Source: Bacteroidota bacterium
GTDB lineage: Bacteria; Bacteroidota; Bacteroidia; 2-12-FULL-35-15
DNA length: 64,000 bases
Assembly: GCA_016722565.1 (NCBI GenBank)
Contig: JADKIU010000004.1
Span: 1-64,000, forward strand
Direction: 5' to 3'
A program made the position numbers and the translations under genes. Under the pieces are notes generated by a model, which saw nothing but the letters and a program-made list of their open reading frames with translations, was not told where the DNA came from and made no database searches. Below are positions 16,988-26,154 of this stretch, in pieces; position 1 is the stretch's first letter; the number at the start of each line of letters is the position of its first letter.

Positions 16988-18451
16988 ATGAAGTTGTTAA
17001 AAGACATATTATACAAAGCAGGAATTATTGAAGTGGTAGGTTCTACCAATGTGGCGATTACTGCATTGACTTTCGACTCTCGTAAAATTGAGAAGGATAG
17101 TTTGTTTGTTGCAGTAAAAGGAACTCAAAATGACGGACACGTTTTTATAAACGATGTAATTGCTAAAGGTGCCATCGCCATTTTATGCGAAGTGCTTCCT
17201 TTTGAAATAAATGAAAAGATTACATACGTAAAAGTTAATGATACTTCTGCTGCATTAGGAATTGTTGCTTCCAACTTTTATGATACTCCTTCCGAGAAAA
17301 TAAAATTGGTTGGTGTTACCGGAACAAATGGAAAAACAACAACTGTAACCTTGTTGTTCAATTTGTTTAAAAAATTGGGGTATAAAGTTGGTTTACTTTC
17401 TACTGTTAAAAATCAAATCAATAATGATGTCCTTTCTTCTACACATACAACTCCTGATGCTATTCAGTTAAATGCACTGCTTCGTCAGATGGTAGACAAA
17501 GGATGCACGCATTGTTTTATGGAAGTGAGTTCGCATGCCGTTGTCCAAAATCGTATTGCAGGTATTGTCTTTACTGGTGGCGTTTTTACAAACATTACGC
17601 ATGATCATTTGGATTATCATAAAACATTTGATGAATACATCAAAGCAAAAAAACGCTTTTTTGATTTGTTGGGAAGTGCTGCATTTGCGCTAACAAACAA
17701 AGATGATGCGAATGGAGATGTGATGTTGCAGAATACAAAAGCAACTAAAAAATCGTATTCACTGCGCTCGATGGCCGACTATAAATGCAAGGTTGTAGAA
17801 AATCAATTTAGTGGTTTGCTGTTGAATATTGACAATCAAGAAGTGTGGAGCAAATTAATCGGAAGTTTTAATGCATACAATTTATTGGCTGTTTATGCAA
17901 CTGCACTGTTGCTGAAAGAAGACAAAACAAATGTGTTAACCACTTTGAGTTCGCTTACTTCTGTTGAAGGTCGCTTTCAATACATCAGAACAAATGAAGG
18001 TGTGATTGGAATTGTGGATTATGCCCATACTCCGGATGCATTGGTAAATGTGCTGAAAACAATTGCAGATATCCGCACAGGAAATGAACAAGTGATTACT
18101 GTTGTTGGATGCGGTGGTGATAGAGATGCAGCGAAGCGCCCGATGATGGCAAAAATTGCTTGCGATTTAAGTAATAAAGTAATCCTTACTTCTGATAATC
18201 CAAGAAGTGAAGATCCGGATGCTATCATCAAGCAAATGCAACAAGGTGTGGATGCAGTGAATAACAAAAAAACAATTTCAATAACAGATAGAAGTGAAGC
18301 AATAAAAACAGCTTGCTCTTATGCCAAGCCAGGAGATATCATTTTAGTTGCAGGAAAAGGACATGAGAAATACCAGGAAATAAAAGGAGTGAAACATGAT
18401 TTTGACGACATGTTGGTGCTACAGGAAAACTTAAAATTATTTGAAAAATAG
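16988..18451 (+). CDS. murE: UDP-MurNAc-L-Ala-D-Glu:meso-diaminopimelate ligase MurE
   Basis: A 487-residue cytoplasmic Mur ligase adding the third stem-peptide residue with ATP. N-terminal UDP-binding domain (TFDSRKI, AVKGTQNDGHVF); central ATPase with VTGTNGKTTT (about 109-118) and HDHLDYH; C-terminal domain with DYAHTPDAL and DNPRSEDP (about 404). DNPR is the meso-diaminopimelate-binding signature, so the cell wall is of that type rather than lysine. ATG at 16988, three bases after ftsI. Normal length, all motifs intact. Confidence 0.96.
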   Translation: MKLLKDILYKAGIIEVVGSTNVAITALTFDSRKIEKDSLFVAVKGTQNDGHVFINDVIAKGAIAILCEVLPFEINEKITYVKVNDTSAALGIVASNFYDTPSEKIKLVGVTGTNGKTTTVTLLFNLFKKLGYKVGLLSTVKNQINNDVLSSTHTTPDAIQLNALLRQMVDKGCTHCFMEVSSHAVVQNRIAGIVFTGGVFTNITHDHLDYHKTFDEYIKAKKRFFDLLGSAAFALTNKDDANGDVMLQNTKATKKSYSLRSMADYKCKVVENQFSGLLLNIDNQEVWSKLIGSFNAYNLLAVYATALLLKEDKTNVLTTLSSLTSVEGRFQYIRTNEGVIGIVDYAHTPDALVNVLKTIADIRTGNEQVITVVGCGGDRDAAKRPMMAKIACDLSNKVILTSDNPRSEDPDAIIKQMQQGVDAVNNKKTISITDRSEAIKTACSYAKPGDIILVAGKGHEKYQEIKGVKHDFDDMLVLQENLKLFEK

Positions 18452-18488
18452 AATTTTTAGCTATTGACAAACAGAAAAACTATCAGAT

Positions 18489-19745
18489 ATGTTTTATTAT
18501 TTATTCGATTTTTTAGACAAACAATTTAATGTTCCCGGAGCAGGAGTATTTCAATACATCTCCTTCCGCGCAGCAATGGCGTTAATTGTTTCGTTGTTAA
18601 TTTCTTTAGTGTTTGGTAAACGCATCATCAATTTATTGCATAAAAAGCAAGTGGGTGAAACCGTTCGCGATTTAGGTTTAACTGGTCAGTTGGAGAAAAA
18701 AGGAACACCAACGATGGGTGGTTTAATCATTCTTTCAGCAATTGTGATTCCTACTTTATTGTTTGCAAAACTTCACAATGTATACATCATCTTAATGTTG
18801 TTGTCTACTGTTTGGTTAGGAGCTATCGGATTTTTAGATGATTATATCAAAGTGTTTAAGAAAAATAAAGCGGGATTAGCAGGAAAATTTAAGGTTTTAG
18901 GACAAATTGGAATTGGTTTAATTGTGGGAATTACATTGTACTGTAACGATGAAGTGGTTGTGAAGGAAAAAATTCAATCCGGTCCAAGAGTCGAAGTGGT
19001 AAATGGAACGGAACAAATGACTCAGATCGCAAGATATTCGGAAGAAGAAACGAAGTCGATGAAAACAACCATTCCTTTTGTAAAAAATAATGAATTCGAT
19101 TATTCCTCAGTGCTTTCATTCTTAGGTGATGGTTACCAAAAATGGGCGTGGATTATTTTTATCCCGTTTGTTATTATCATCGTTACGGCAGTATCTAACG
19201 GAGCGAATATTACTGACGGAATTGATGGCTTGGCAACAGGCACATCAGCCATCATTGGTGTGGTTTTAGGAATCCTCGCATACGTATCTGGTAATACGGT
19301 TTTTGCCGACTACCTGAATATTATGTATATCCCAAATTCAGGTGAGCTTGTAATTTTTATTGCTGCTTTCGTTGGAGCCTGTGTTGGTTTCTTGTGGTAC
19401 AACTCTTTCCCTGCGCAAGTATTTATGGGTGATACAGGAAGTTTGGCTTTGGGTGGAATCATTGCAGTGTTTGCAATCGCAATTCGTAAGGAATTACTTA
19501 TTCCAATTTTATGCGGTGTGTTCTTGGTGGAAAATCTTTCCGTAATGATGCAAGTAGCGTACTTCAAACGGATGAAGAAAAAATTCGGAATTGAGTACGC
19601 ACGTGAAAACCGACTTTTTAAAATGGCACCGCTTCATCATCATTATCAAAAGTTGGGAATGCATGAATCAAAAATTGTTTCACGCTTTTGGATTATTGGA
19701 ATTATGCTGGCTGTGTTAACGATTGTAACACTCAAGTTGAGATAG
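18489..19745 (+). CDS. mraY: phospho-N-acetylmuramoyl-pentapeptide transferase MraY
   Basis: A 418-residue polytopic inner-membrane enzyme that transfers phospho-MurNAc-pentapeptide to undecaprenyl phosphate, giving lipid I. Motifs: GTPTMGG, LDDYIKV (catalytic Asp pair region), NITDGIDGLATG, MGDTGSLALGG and the APLHHHYQKLG histidine motif. It is longer than E. coli MraY (360) because of a polar loop of ~60 residues at about 155-215 (EKIQSGPRVEVV to NNEFDYSS), a form I associate with Bacteroidota. Its stop is followed directly by murD. Confidence 0.95.
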   Translation: MFYYLFDFLDKQFNVPGAGVFQYISFRAAMALIVSLLISLVFGKRIINLLHKKQVGETVRDLGLTGQLEKKGTPTMGGLIILSAIVIPTLLFAKLHNVYIILMLLSTVWLGAIGFLDDYIKVFKKNKAGLAGKFKVLGQIGIGLIVGITLYCNDEVVVKEKIQSGPRVEVVNGTEQMTQIARYSEEETKSMKTTIPFVKNNEFDYSSVLSFLGDGYQKWAWIIFIPFVIIIVTAVSNGANITDGIDGLATGTSAIIGVVLGILAYVSGNTVFADYLNIMYIPNSGELVIFIAAFVGACVGFLWYNSFPAQVFMGDTGSLALGGIIAVFAIAIRKELLIPILCGVFLVENLSVMMQVAYFKRMKKKFGIEYARENRLFKMAPLHHHYQKLGMHESKIVSRFWIIGIMLAVLTIVTLKLR

Positions 19746-21086
19746 ATGAAAAGGTTAGTCATACTTGGTGGTGGCGAAAGTGGTGTTGGTACAGCTGTGC
19801 TGGCACAAAAAAAAGGATTTGAAGTTTTTCTTTCTGATAAAGGAAAATTAAAAGATAAGTACAAAGACGTTCTTTCAAAAAATGGAATCAAGTGGGAAGA
19901 AGAAAAACATTCGGAAGACTTGATATTAAATGCAGATGAAGTGGTGAAAAGTCCAGGTATTCCTGATAAGGCTGATTTGATTAAAGCTATAGTTAAAAAA
20001 GGAATCCCTGTCATCTCTGAAATCGAATTTGCAGGAAGATATACAAACGCTAAAAAGATTTGTATCACAGGAAGCAATGGGAAAACAACAACAACATTGC
20101 TCACTTATCACATGATGCAAAAAGCTGGGTTGAATGTAGGTCTTGCTGGCAATGTTGGAAAAAGTTTCGCCATGCAAGTTGCAGAAAACGACTTTGATTT
20201 TTATGTGTTGGAGTTGAGCAGTTTTCAGTTAGATGGAATGTTTGAATTTAAAGCGGACATCGCCATTCTTCTGAACATCACTCCTGATCATTTAGATAGG
20301 TATGATTACAAATTAGAAAACTATGCCGATTCGAAATTTAGAATCATCCAAAATCAAACTGAATTAGATGCTTTTATTTATTGCATCGATGATGAAGTAA
20401 CAATGAATACGATTAAAACGAAGAATATAAAAGCAAAACAATATCCTATATCGATTAAACAAGAATTGGAAATAGGAGCATACTTAAAAGAAAACAATCA
20501 ATTAATAATAAATACAAATAACACTAATCCCTTATTTATGACAATTCAAGAACTAGCATTACAAGGAAAACACAACATCTACAACTCTATGGCTGCAGGT
20601 GTAACCGGCAAACTAGTAGACATCAGAAAAGAAACAATTCGCGAAAGTCTTTCTGATTTTCACAACATCGACCACCGACTAGAATTGGTTGGGAATGTTC
20701 ATGGAATCGAATTTATTAACGATTCAAAAGCAACCAATGTAAACTCTACTTGGTATGCATTGGAAAGCATGAATAATCCTGTTATTCTTATCCTTGGTGG
20801 TGTAGATAAAGGTAATGATTATTCAATGCTTACAGACTTAGTAAAGGCAAAAGTGAAAGCAATTATTTGTTTGGGAACAGACAATAAAAAAATTATTAAA
20901 GCTTTCAGTGGAGTAGTGGATACTATCCTTGAAGCAAAATCTGCAAAAGAAGCAGTAGCTCAGTCGTACAAAATTGGTAAAAAGGGAGATACCGTTTTGT
21001 TGTCACCGGCATGTGCTAGTTTTGATATGTTTGAAAATTACGAAGATCGTGGAACACAATTTAAGCAAGCTGTTCGCGCACTTTAA
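19746..21086 (+). CDS. murD: UDP-N-acetylmuramoyl-L-alanine--D-glutamate ligase MurD
   Basis: A 446-residue Mur ligase adding D-Glu to UDP-MurNAc-L-Ala. The N-terminal Rossmann domain begins VILGGGESGVGTAVLA; the ATPase has SNGKTTTT; SPGIPDKA and the DHLDRY motif are present; the C-terminal domain carries HRLELVG, NDSKATNVNST (Lys ~328, corresponding to E. coli Lys319/Thr321) and SPACASFDMF (corresponding to Ser415/Phe422). All catalytic residues are intact, in contrast with the next gene, which repeats only this C-terminal domain. ATG immediately after the mraY stop. Confidence 0.96.
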   Translation: MKRLVILGGGESGVGTAVLAQKKGFEVFLSDKGKLKDKYKDVLSKNGIKWEEEKHSEDLILNADEVVKSPGIPDKADLIKAIVKKGIPVISEIEFAGRYTNAKKICITGSNGKTTTTLLTYHMMQKAGLNVGLAGNVGKSFAMQVAENDFDFYVLELSSFQLDGMFEFKADIAILLNITPDHLDRYDYKLENYADSKFRIIQNQTELDAFIYCIDDEVTMNTIKTKNIKAKQYPISIKQELEIGAYLKENNQLIINTNNTNPLFMTIQELALQGKHNIYNSMAAGVTGKLVDIRKETIRESLSDFHNIDHRLELVGNVHGIEFINDSKATNVNSTWYALESMNNPVILILGGVDKGNDYSMLTDLVKAKVKAIICLGTDNKKIIKAFSGVVDTILEAKSAKEAVAQSYKIGKKGDTVLLSPACASFDMFENYEDRGTQFKQAVRAL

Positions 21087-21121
21087 TTTTAATTGATTGG
21101 TGTTATTTAAATGTAATAAAG

Positions 21122-21631
21122 ATGACAGAGAACAATAAAATAAAAAATTATCACGACAAGCTAAACCAGAACTTGTTGTCGCGTAATCGTGTTCGTTCTT
21201 CAGAGGACGATCATCAATTGGAATTTGTAGATGAAATAAATGGGATTGCTTTCATCAATGATTCTAAATCGATTCGTTTAACCGCTACCCGTAATGCCTT
21301 GGAAGCAATAGAAACTTCGGTGGTGCTTATCTTGGGCGGTAACGATGGCGACAACGATTATTCTGTTTTGTCACAACAGGTAAAACAAAAAGTGGTAGCC
21401 ATTATCTACTTGGGTGATTCCAGTGATAAAATATTAAAGTGTTATTCTGCTCATAAAATGCTTTTTGCGAAAGCATCAACTATTCAGGAAGCGGTTCAGA
21501 TTTCATCTGTGTATGCCATATCTGGTGATGTTGTTTTGTTTTCCCCTGCCTGTCCAAGTAGTCATTCACATGATACGTATAAAAATAGAGGGAATGAATT
21601 TAAAGAAGTTGTTAAAAATTATAGAGGATAA
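21122..21631 (+). CDS. stand-alone MurD C-terminal-domain paralogue, predicted inactive
   Basis: A 169-residue protein equivalent to only the C-terminal domain of MurD, placed between murD and ftsW. After a polar N-terminus of ~30 residues (NYHDKLNQNLLSRNRVR) it follows MurD: FVDEINGIAFINDSKS, VVLILGGNDGDNDYSVL, IIYLGDSSDKI, SGDVVLFSPACPSS and NRGNEFKEVV. Lys49 of NDSK is kept, but the following A-T-N of MurD is S-I-R, and SPACASFDMF has become SPACPSSHSH, so the D-Glu-binding Thr and Phe are gone. With no ATPase domain it cannot be a ligase. I infer a regulatory or scaffolding role in the divisome; the function is unknown. The frame is clean, so it is not a simple fragment. Confidence 0.85.
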   Translation: MTENNKIKNYHDKLNQNLLSRNRVRSSEDDHQLEFVDEINGIAFINDSKSIRLTATRNALEAIETSVVLILGGNDGDNDYSVLSQQVKQKVVAIIYLGDSSDKILKCYSAHKMLFAKASTIQEAVQISSVYAISGDVVLFSPACPSSHSHDTYKNRGNEFKEVVKNYRG

Positions 21632-21634
21632 GAA

Positions 21635-22783
21635 TTGAATTTATTTAAATACATAAAGGGAGATAAGGTAATTTGGACAGTAGTGTTACTACTTTCTTTG
21701 TTGTCGGTGTTGGTCGTGTACAGCTCTGTTGTAGCATTGGCATATCGCTATAAAAATGGAGATACGGCTTCCTATTTGATTAAGCATATCTTTATTGTTG
21801 GCTCGGGTATCTTTCTGATGTACTTGATTCATAAAGTAAAGTATTCCTATTTTTCCAGAATTTCACAAATTGCAATTATTCTTTCTGCACCTTTGTTGTT
21901 ATATACATTGCTGAATGGAGTGAGTGCAGGTGAAGCTTCGCGTTGGCTCCCAATACCAGGAACCTCCTTAACATTTCAAACTTCCGATTTTGCAAAATTA
22001 GCACTCATCGCATACGTTGCACGAATGCTTTCGATTAAGCAGGATGTGATTAAAGATTTTAAACAAGGTTTCTTGCCGGTAATTATCCCGGTAGTGGTGA
22101 TTTGTGCGTTGATCTTTCCTGCAAACTTTTCTACTGCCGCTTTATTGTTTTTAACCTGTTTGGTATTAATGTTTGTTGGTCGAATGAATGCAAAACATCT
22201 TTGGTTGCTGATTGGTTCAGGTGTTGTATTTGTCGCACTTCTTGTTTTGATTATTTGGAATTTCCCAAATGCAATTCCTCGCGGAGCAACTTGGAAAGCA
22301 CGTATCGAAAATTTTAGTAAAGGGGATAGTGAAAGTAACTTTCAAGCAGAACAAGCGAAGATTGCGATTGCGAGAGGAATTGTTCCGCAAGGTCCTGGGA
22401 ACAGTATTTCTAGAAACTTTTTACCGCAAGCTTCTTCCGATTTTATTTTTGCAATTCTAATAGAAGAGTGGGGATTAATTACCGCAGTCATAATTGTTTT
22501 TCTATATGTTGTTTTACTCTTTCGAGGTGTACGCATTGCAAATAAGAGTGAGAGAACTTTTGGAAGTTTGCTCGCAATTGGATTGACATTTAGTTTGGTG
22601 TTTCAAGCAATGATTAACATGGCTGTGGCGGTGAATTTATTCCCCGTTACTGGTCAGCCACTTCCTTTAATCAGTATGGGAGGAACATCCATTTGGTTTA
22701 CAAGTATTTCTATTGGAATTATTTTAAGTGTAAGTAGAGAAACAGAAATTGCTCAGGAAGGAGGGGAACTTGCAACCGCTTAA
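21635..22783 (+). CDS. ftsW: septal peptidoglycan glycosyltransferase FtsW
   Basis: A 382-residue SEDS-family membrane protein polymerising lipid II at the septum with FtsI. About ten hydrophobic helices; motifs include LVVYSSVVALAY, SRWLPIPGTSLTFQTSDFAKLALI, VPQGPGNSISRNFLPQASSDFIF-ILIEEWG and the C-terminal PVTGQPLPLISMGGTS, with the catalytic-Asp region before WLPI. FtsW rather than RodA from the dcw context. The start is TTG at 21635: the stop of the previous gene is in frame three bases upstream, and AGAGG precedes it. Overlaps murG by 14 bases. Confidence 0.94.
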   Translation: MNLFKYIKGDKVIWTVVLLLSLLSVLVVYSSVVALAYRYKNGDTASYLIKHIFIVGSGIFLMYLIHKVKYSYFSRISQIAIILSAPLLLYTLLNGVSAGEASRWLPIPGTSLTFQTSDFAKLALIAYVARMLSIKQDVIKDFKQGFLPVIIPVVVICALIFPANFSTAALLFLTCLVLMFVGRMNAKHLWLLIGSGVVFVALLVLIIWNFPNAIPRGATWKARIENFSKGDSESNFQAEQAKIAIARGIVPQGPGNSISRNFLPQASSDFIFAILIEEWGLITAVIIVFLYVVLLFRGVRIANKSERTFGSLLAIGLTFSLVFQAMINMAVAVNLFPVTGQPLPLISMGGTSIWFTSISIGIILSVSRETEIAQEGGELATA

Positions 22784-23879
22784 AATTATTGTTAGTGGAG
22801 GAGGAACCGGAGGACATATCTTCCCGGCAATCGCAATTGCAAATGCGATAAAAAGTTTGCGTCCGGATACCGAATTTTTATTTGTTGGTGCAGAAGGTAA
22901 GATGGAAATGGAAAAAGTACCGGCAGCTGGATATAAAATTGAAGGATTATGGATTTCCGGTTTTCAAAGAAAGTTGTCCATGTCAAATCTTGCTTTTCCT
23001 TTTAAAGTCATCAGCAGTTTGATGAAAGCTAAAAAGATATTAAAGTCTTTTAAGCCGGATGCCGTAATTGGTACAGGTGGGTTTGCAAGTGGCCCGATGT
23101 TACAAGTGGTTGCAAAGAATGGAATTGTGACATTGGTGCAAGAGCAAAATTCGTATCCTGGAATAACGAATAAAATACTTGCTAAAAAAGTTGATAGAAT
23201 ATGTGTGGCCTACGCAGGCATGGAAAAATATTTTCCAAAAGAGAAAATTTTGCTGACAGGAAATCCGGTGCGACAAGATATTTTAAGTCTGGATGGAAAA
23301 AAAGAAAGAGGCCTAGAATATTTTGGATTGAGCGGTGATAAAAAAGTAATTCTGGTAATCGGTGGGAGCTTAGGTGCTCGAACAATTAATGAAAGTATAG
23401 TTAATTGTCTTGATGCTTTTGAGAAAAACAATATTCAGCTGATTTGGCAAACAGGCAAAGGTTTTTATGAGACCGCAAAAGCTGCTGTTGCTAAGTATGA
23501 AGGAAAGGGAATTAAAGCGTACGATTTTATTCAGAAAATGGATTACGCTTATGCCGTTTCTGATTTAGTGATTTCAAGAGCGGGAGCAAGTTCTGTTTCG
23601 GAATTGTGTTTGGTGAAAAAGCCATGCATCTTAATTCCTTCACCAAATGTGGCAGAAGACCATCAAACAAAAAATGCAATGGCTTTGGTAACCTATAATG
23701 CAGCAGTTATTTTAAAAGATGTAGACGCACGTCAACAATTGTGCAAACAAACAATTGATTTGATAGGTGATTCAGAACAATGCTTTAAACTTTCAGAGAA
23801 TATCGGAAAATTAGCATTTCAAGATTCCGCAATTGTTATTGCAAATGAAGTGTTGAGTTTGATTAACAAAAAGAAGTAA
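22770..23879 (+). CDS. murG: UDP-GlcNAc:lipid I N-acetylglucosaminyltransferase MurG
   Basis: A 369-residue peripheral membrane GT-B glycosyltransferase that makes lipid II from lipid I. N-terminal GGGTGGHIFPAIAIA; QEQNSYPGITNKILAKKVD; the second G-loop GGSLGARTIN; and VISRAGASSVSELCLVKKPCILIPSP for UDP-GlcNAc binding. I choose TTG at 22770 because AAGGAGGGG at 22758-22766 is a strong Shine-Dalgarno sequence directly upstream, whereas a TTG at 22749 would place that site inside the gene. Overlaps ftsW by 14 bases; murC begins one base after its stop. Confidence 0.95.
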   Translation: MQPLKIIVSGGGTGGHIFPAIAIANAIKSLRPDTEFLFVGAEGKMEMEKVPAAGYKIEGLWISGFQRKLSMSNLAFPFKVISSLMKAKKILKSFKPDAVIGTGGFASGPMLQVVAKNGIVTLVQEQNSYPGITNKILAKKVDRICVAYAGMEKYFPKEKILLTGNPVRQDILSLDGKKERGLEYFGLSGDKKVILVIGGSLGARTINESIVNCLDAFEKNNIQLIWQTGKGFYETAKAAVAKYEGKGIKAYDFIQKMDYAYAVSDLVISRAGASSVSELCLVKKPCILIPSPNVAEDHQTKNAMALVTYNAAVILKDVDARQQLCKQTIDLIGDSEQCFKLSENIGKLAFQDSAIVIANEVLSLINKKK

Positions 23880-23880
23880 A

Positions 23881-25288
23881 ATGGACTTGAGTAAAATTCA
23901 TAGTGTATATTTTTTAGGTATTGGCGGTATCGGCATGAGTGCACTTGCCCGTTACTTTAATACAATGGGTAAGCGAGTGGCCGGCTATGATAAAACACCA
24001 ACTAAGCTTACAGATGAATTAATTGCGGAAGGAATCGATATTCATTTTGAAGATCATATTCGAAATATTCCAAAATACTTTAAAGAATTGCCTTTTGATA
24101 CCGATAATATATTAATTGTTTTTACACCTGCCGTTCCACTTGACCACAGCGAGTATGTATTTTTTAATTTAAATGGGTTTAACATTAAAAAAAGAGCTGA
24201 AGTATTGGGGATGATTACACAATCTGCACATACAATCGCTGTGGCCGGAACGCATGGTAAAACAACTACTTCATCCTTAACTGCACACATTTTAAAATCA
24301 GCAGGTTTAGATCCTTCTGCTTTTTTAGGCGGCATCACTCAGAATTACAATACGAATTTATTGTTGAGTAATAATCTTAAACCAAACAACCAACAACCAA
24401 CAACTAGCAACCATATCGTTGTTGAAGCGGATGAATATGATCGTTCTTTTTTAACCCTTCATCCTGAGATTGCTGTAATCACATCTGTAGATGCCGATCA
24501 TCTGGATATTTACGGAGATAAAAGCCATGTGGAAGAATCATTTTCCTTGTTTGCGAAACAAGTAAGGTCAAAATTGATTTTGAAGAAAAGCATTGTTGAA
24601 AAGGTAAAAACGGATAAAACACCCATTACCTATGCTGTGAATGATGAATCAGCAGATTATTTTGCAAAAGATATTAAAATAGAAAATGGATTTTATAACT
24701 ATTCAATTGTAACTCCAACTGCAATTTTTGATAAGATGGTAATGGGCTTGCCCGGATTGCACAATGTTGAAAATTCGGTTGCCGCTGTTGCAATTGCCTG
24801 TGAATTGAAAATTTCGGAAGATATTATTCGAACGGCATTGGCCTCTTTTAAAGGGGTGAAAAGAAGATTTGATTATCAAATCAAAACGGAAAAACTTGTT
24901 TTTATTGATGATTATGCGCACCATCCGGAAGAATTAAAAGCTGCCATCAGCTCAGCAAAAGAAATGTATCCCGGAAAAAAAAATAACAGGGGTTTTTCAG
25001 CCGCATCTATTTTCAAGGACAAGGGATTTTGCAGATGATTTTGCCAGAAGTTTAGATTTATTGGATGAGTGCCTTTTAATGGAAATTTATCCTGCACGTG
25101 AGTTACCCATTGAGGGTGTGACTTCTCAGATGCTTTTGAATAAAATGAAATTGACGAACAAAAGTGTTTGCCAAAAAAGTGATTTAGTTGAAGAAATTGG
25201 TAAAAGAGATATCGAAGTTTTAATGACAATGGGTGCAGATGATATTGACACGTTTGTAATTCCATTAAAGAATAAGTTGGGCTTTTAA
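23881..25288 (+). CDS. murC: UDP-N-acetylmuramate--L-alanine ligase MurC (frameshifted as given)
   Basis: MurC adds the first stem-peptide residue, L-Ala, to UDP-MurNAc. Motifs: FLGIGGIGMSALARYF, AGTHGKTTTSSL, VVEADEYDRSFL and DYAHHPEELKAAI. As given, the frame breaks in a run of nine A at 24975-24983 and stops at 25038. Removing one A restores GVFQPHLFSRTRDFADDFARS and the rest to the TAA at 25288, giving 468 residues, the normal size. Everything else is intact and the gene is essential, so I treat it as one functional gene with a one-base insertion (error, or rescue by slippage). An odd stretch NNLKPNNQQPTTSN (~163-176) comes from a heptad DNA repeat. Confidence 0.9.
24381..24415 (+). repeat. 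heptad tandem repeat inside murC
   Basis: Five 7-base units of the AACCAAC type (24381-24415: ACCAAAC, AACCAAC, AACCAAC, AACTAGC, AACCATA). They encode the Asn/Gln/Pro/Thr-rich stretch before HIVVEADEYD. On the opposite strand the units read GTTnnTn, as in the repeat between groES and groEL. Confidence 0.75.
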
Positions 25289-25330
25289 TTTTAAATATCC
25301 ATCTGTATAGTTCATCGTAAAAAATAAAGA

Positions 25331-26137
25331 TTGAAAAAGTTTAAAAAAATATTATTTATTTCTCTTTGGGTCGGCTTGGTCGTTGGTCTGCTTGTAACAA
25401 TGGGTTTTGTGAATAAACAACAAGATGCATTGCTTTGCACCGCCTTAAATGTTTCGGTGAACCAGGATAATGATTTGTATTTTTTAGATAAACTGGATAT
25501 TATTCAAATGATAAAGGATAGAGGTGACTCAATTGTAGGTCAACCAAAATCAACAGTGAATGTTACAGAAATTGAAAAATCGTTGAATAGTCATTCCAAT
25601 ATTGCCAATGCCGAAGCATACATGTCTATCAATGGAGAAATGAAAGTGGAAGTTACACAGCGTAAACCAGTGGTACGTGTGATGAATTTAGACGGTGATA
25701 GTTATTATATTGACAGTGATGGAACGTTTATGCCTTTGTCAAATAAATATACTGCAAAAGTATTGGTTGCAAGCGGAATGCTATCTGAACCATTCATCAA
25801 ACGGTATACGTATTCAATTGCGGATATCGGGAAAGATAGTTTGCTGAATGCAACAAGTTTGTTGGATGAAATTTATGCAATGGCGAATTATATCAATGCG
25901 GATAAGTTCTGGAGTTCTCAGATTCAACAAATATATATCAATAAGGATAGAGATATGGAAATTGTTCCGATGGTGGGTGATCAAAAAATTATATTCGGAG
26001 ATACAACGGCAATGGATGAAAAATTTAAAAAACTATTGACATTCTATCAACAAGGCTTAAATACAACCGGTTGGTGGGATAAGTATTCAATCATCAACTT
26101 GAAATTTAAAAACCAAATTGTTTGCACTAAAAAATAA
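25331..26137 (+). CDS. ftsQ: cell division protein FtsQ/DivIB-like
   Basis: A 268-residue bitopic divisome protein. A short Lys-rich cytoplasmic tail is followed by one membrane helix (ILFISLWVGLVVGLLVTMGFV, about 7-27) and a periplasmic region containing a POTRA-like domain (residues ~45-115: LDIIQMIKDRG, IEKSLNSHSNIANAEAYMSINGEMKVEVTQRKPVVRV) and the beta domain (YYIDSDGTFMPLS). The family motif of a substrate-like strand followed by QRKPVVRV is typical. Start TTG at 25331; an in-frame TAA lies six bases upstream and there is no ATG before the helix. Between murC and ftsA, the conserved position. Confidence 0.9.
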   Translation: MKKFKKILFISLWVGLVVGLLVTMGFVNKQQDALLCTALNVSVNQDNDLYFLDKLDIIQMIKDRGDSIVGQPKSTVNVTEIEKSLNSHSNIANAEAYMSINGEMKVEVTQRKPVVRVMNLDGDSYYIDSDGTFMPLSNKYTAKVLVASGMLSEPFIKRYTYSIADIGKDSLLNATSLLDEIYAMANYINADKFWSSQIQQIYINKDRDMEIVPMVGDQKIIFGDTTAMDEKFKKLLTFYQQGLNTTGWWDKYSIINLKFKNQIVCTKK

Positions 26138-26154
26138 ATTATAATTTTTATAAC

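Noticed and set aside
24971..25040. Programmed ribosomal frameshifting in murC
   Set aside because: No slippery heptamer with a stimulating stem was seen; a simple extra A in A9, or transcript slippage, explains it better.
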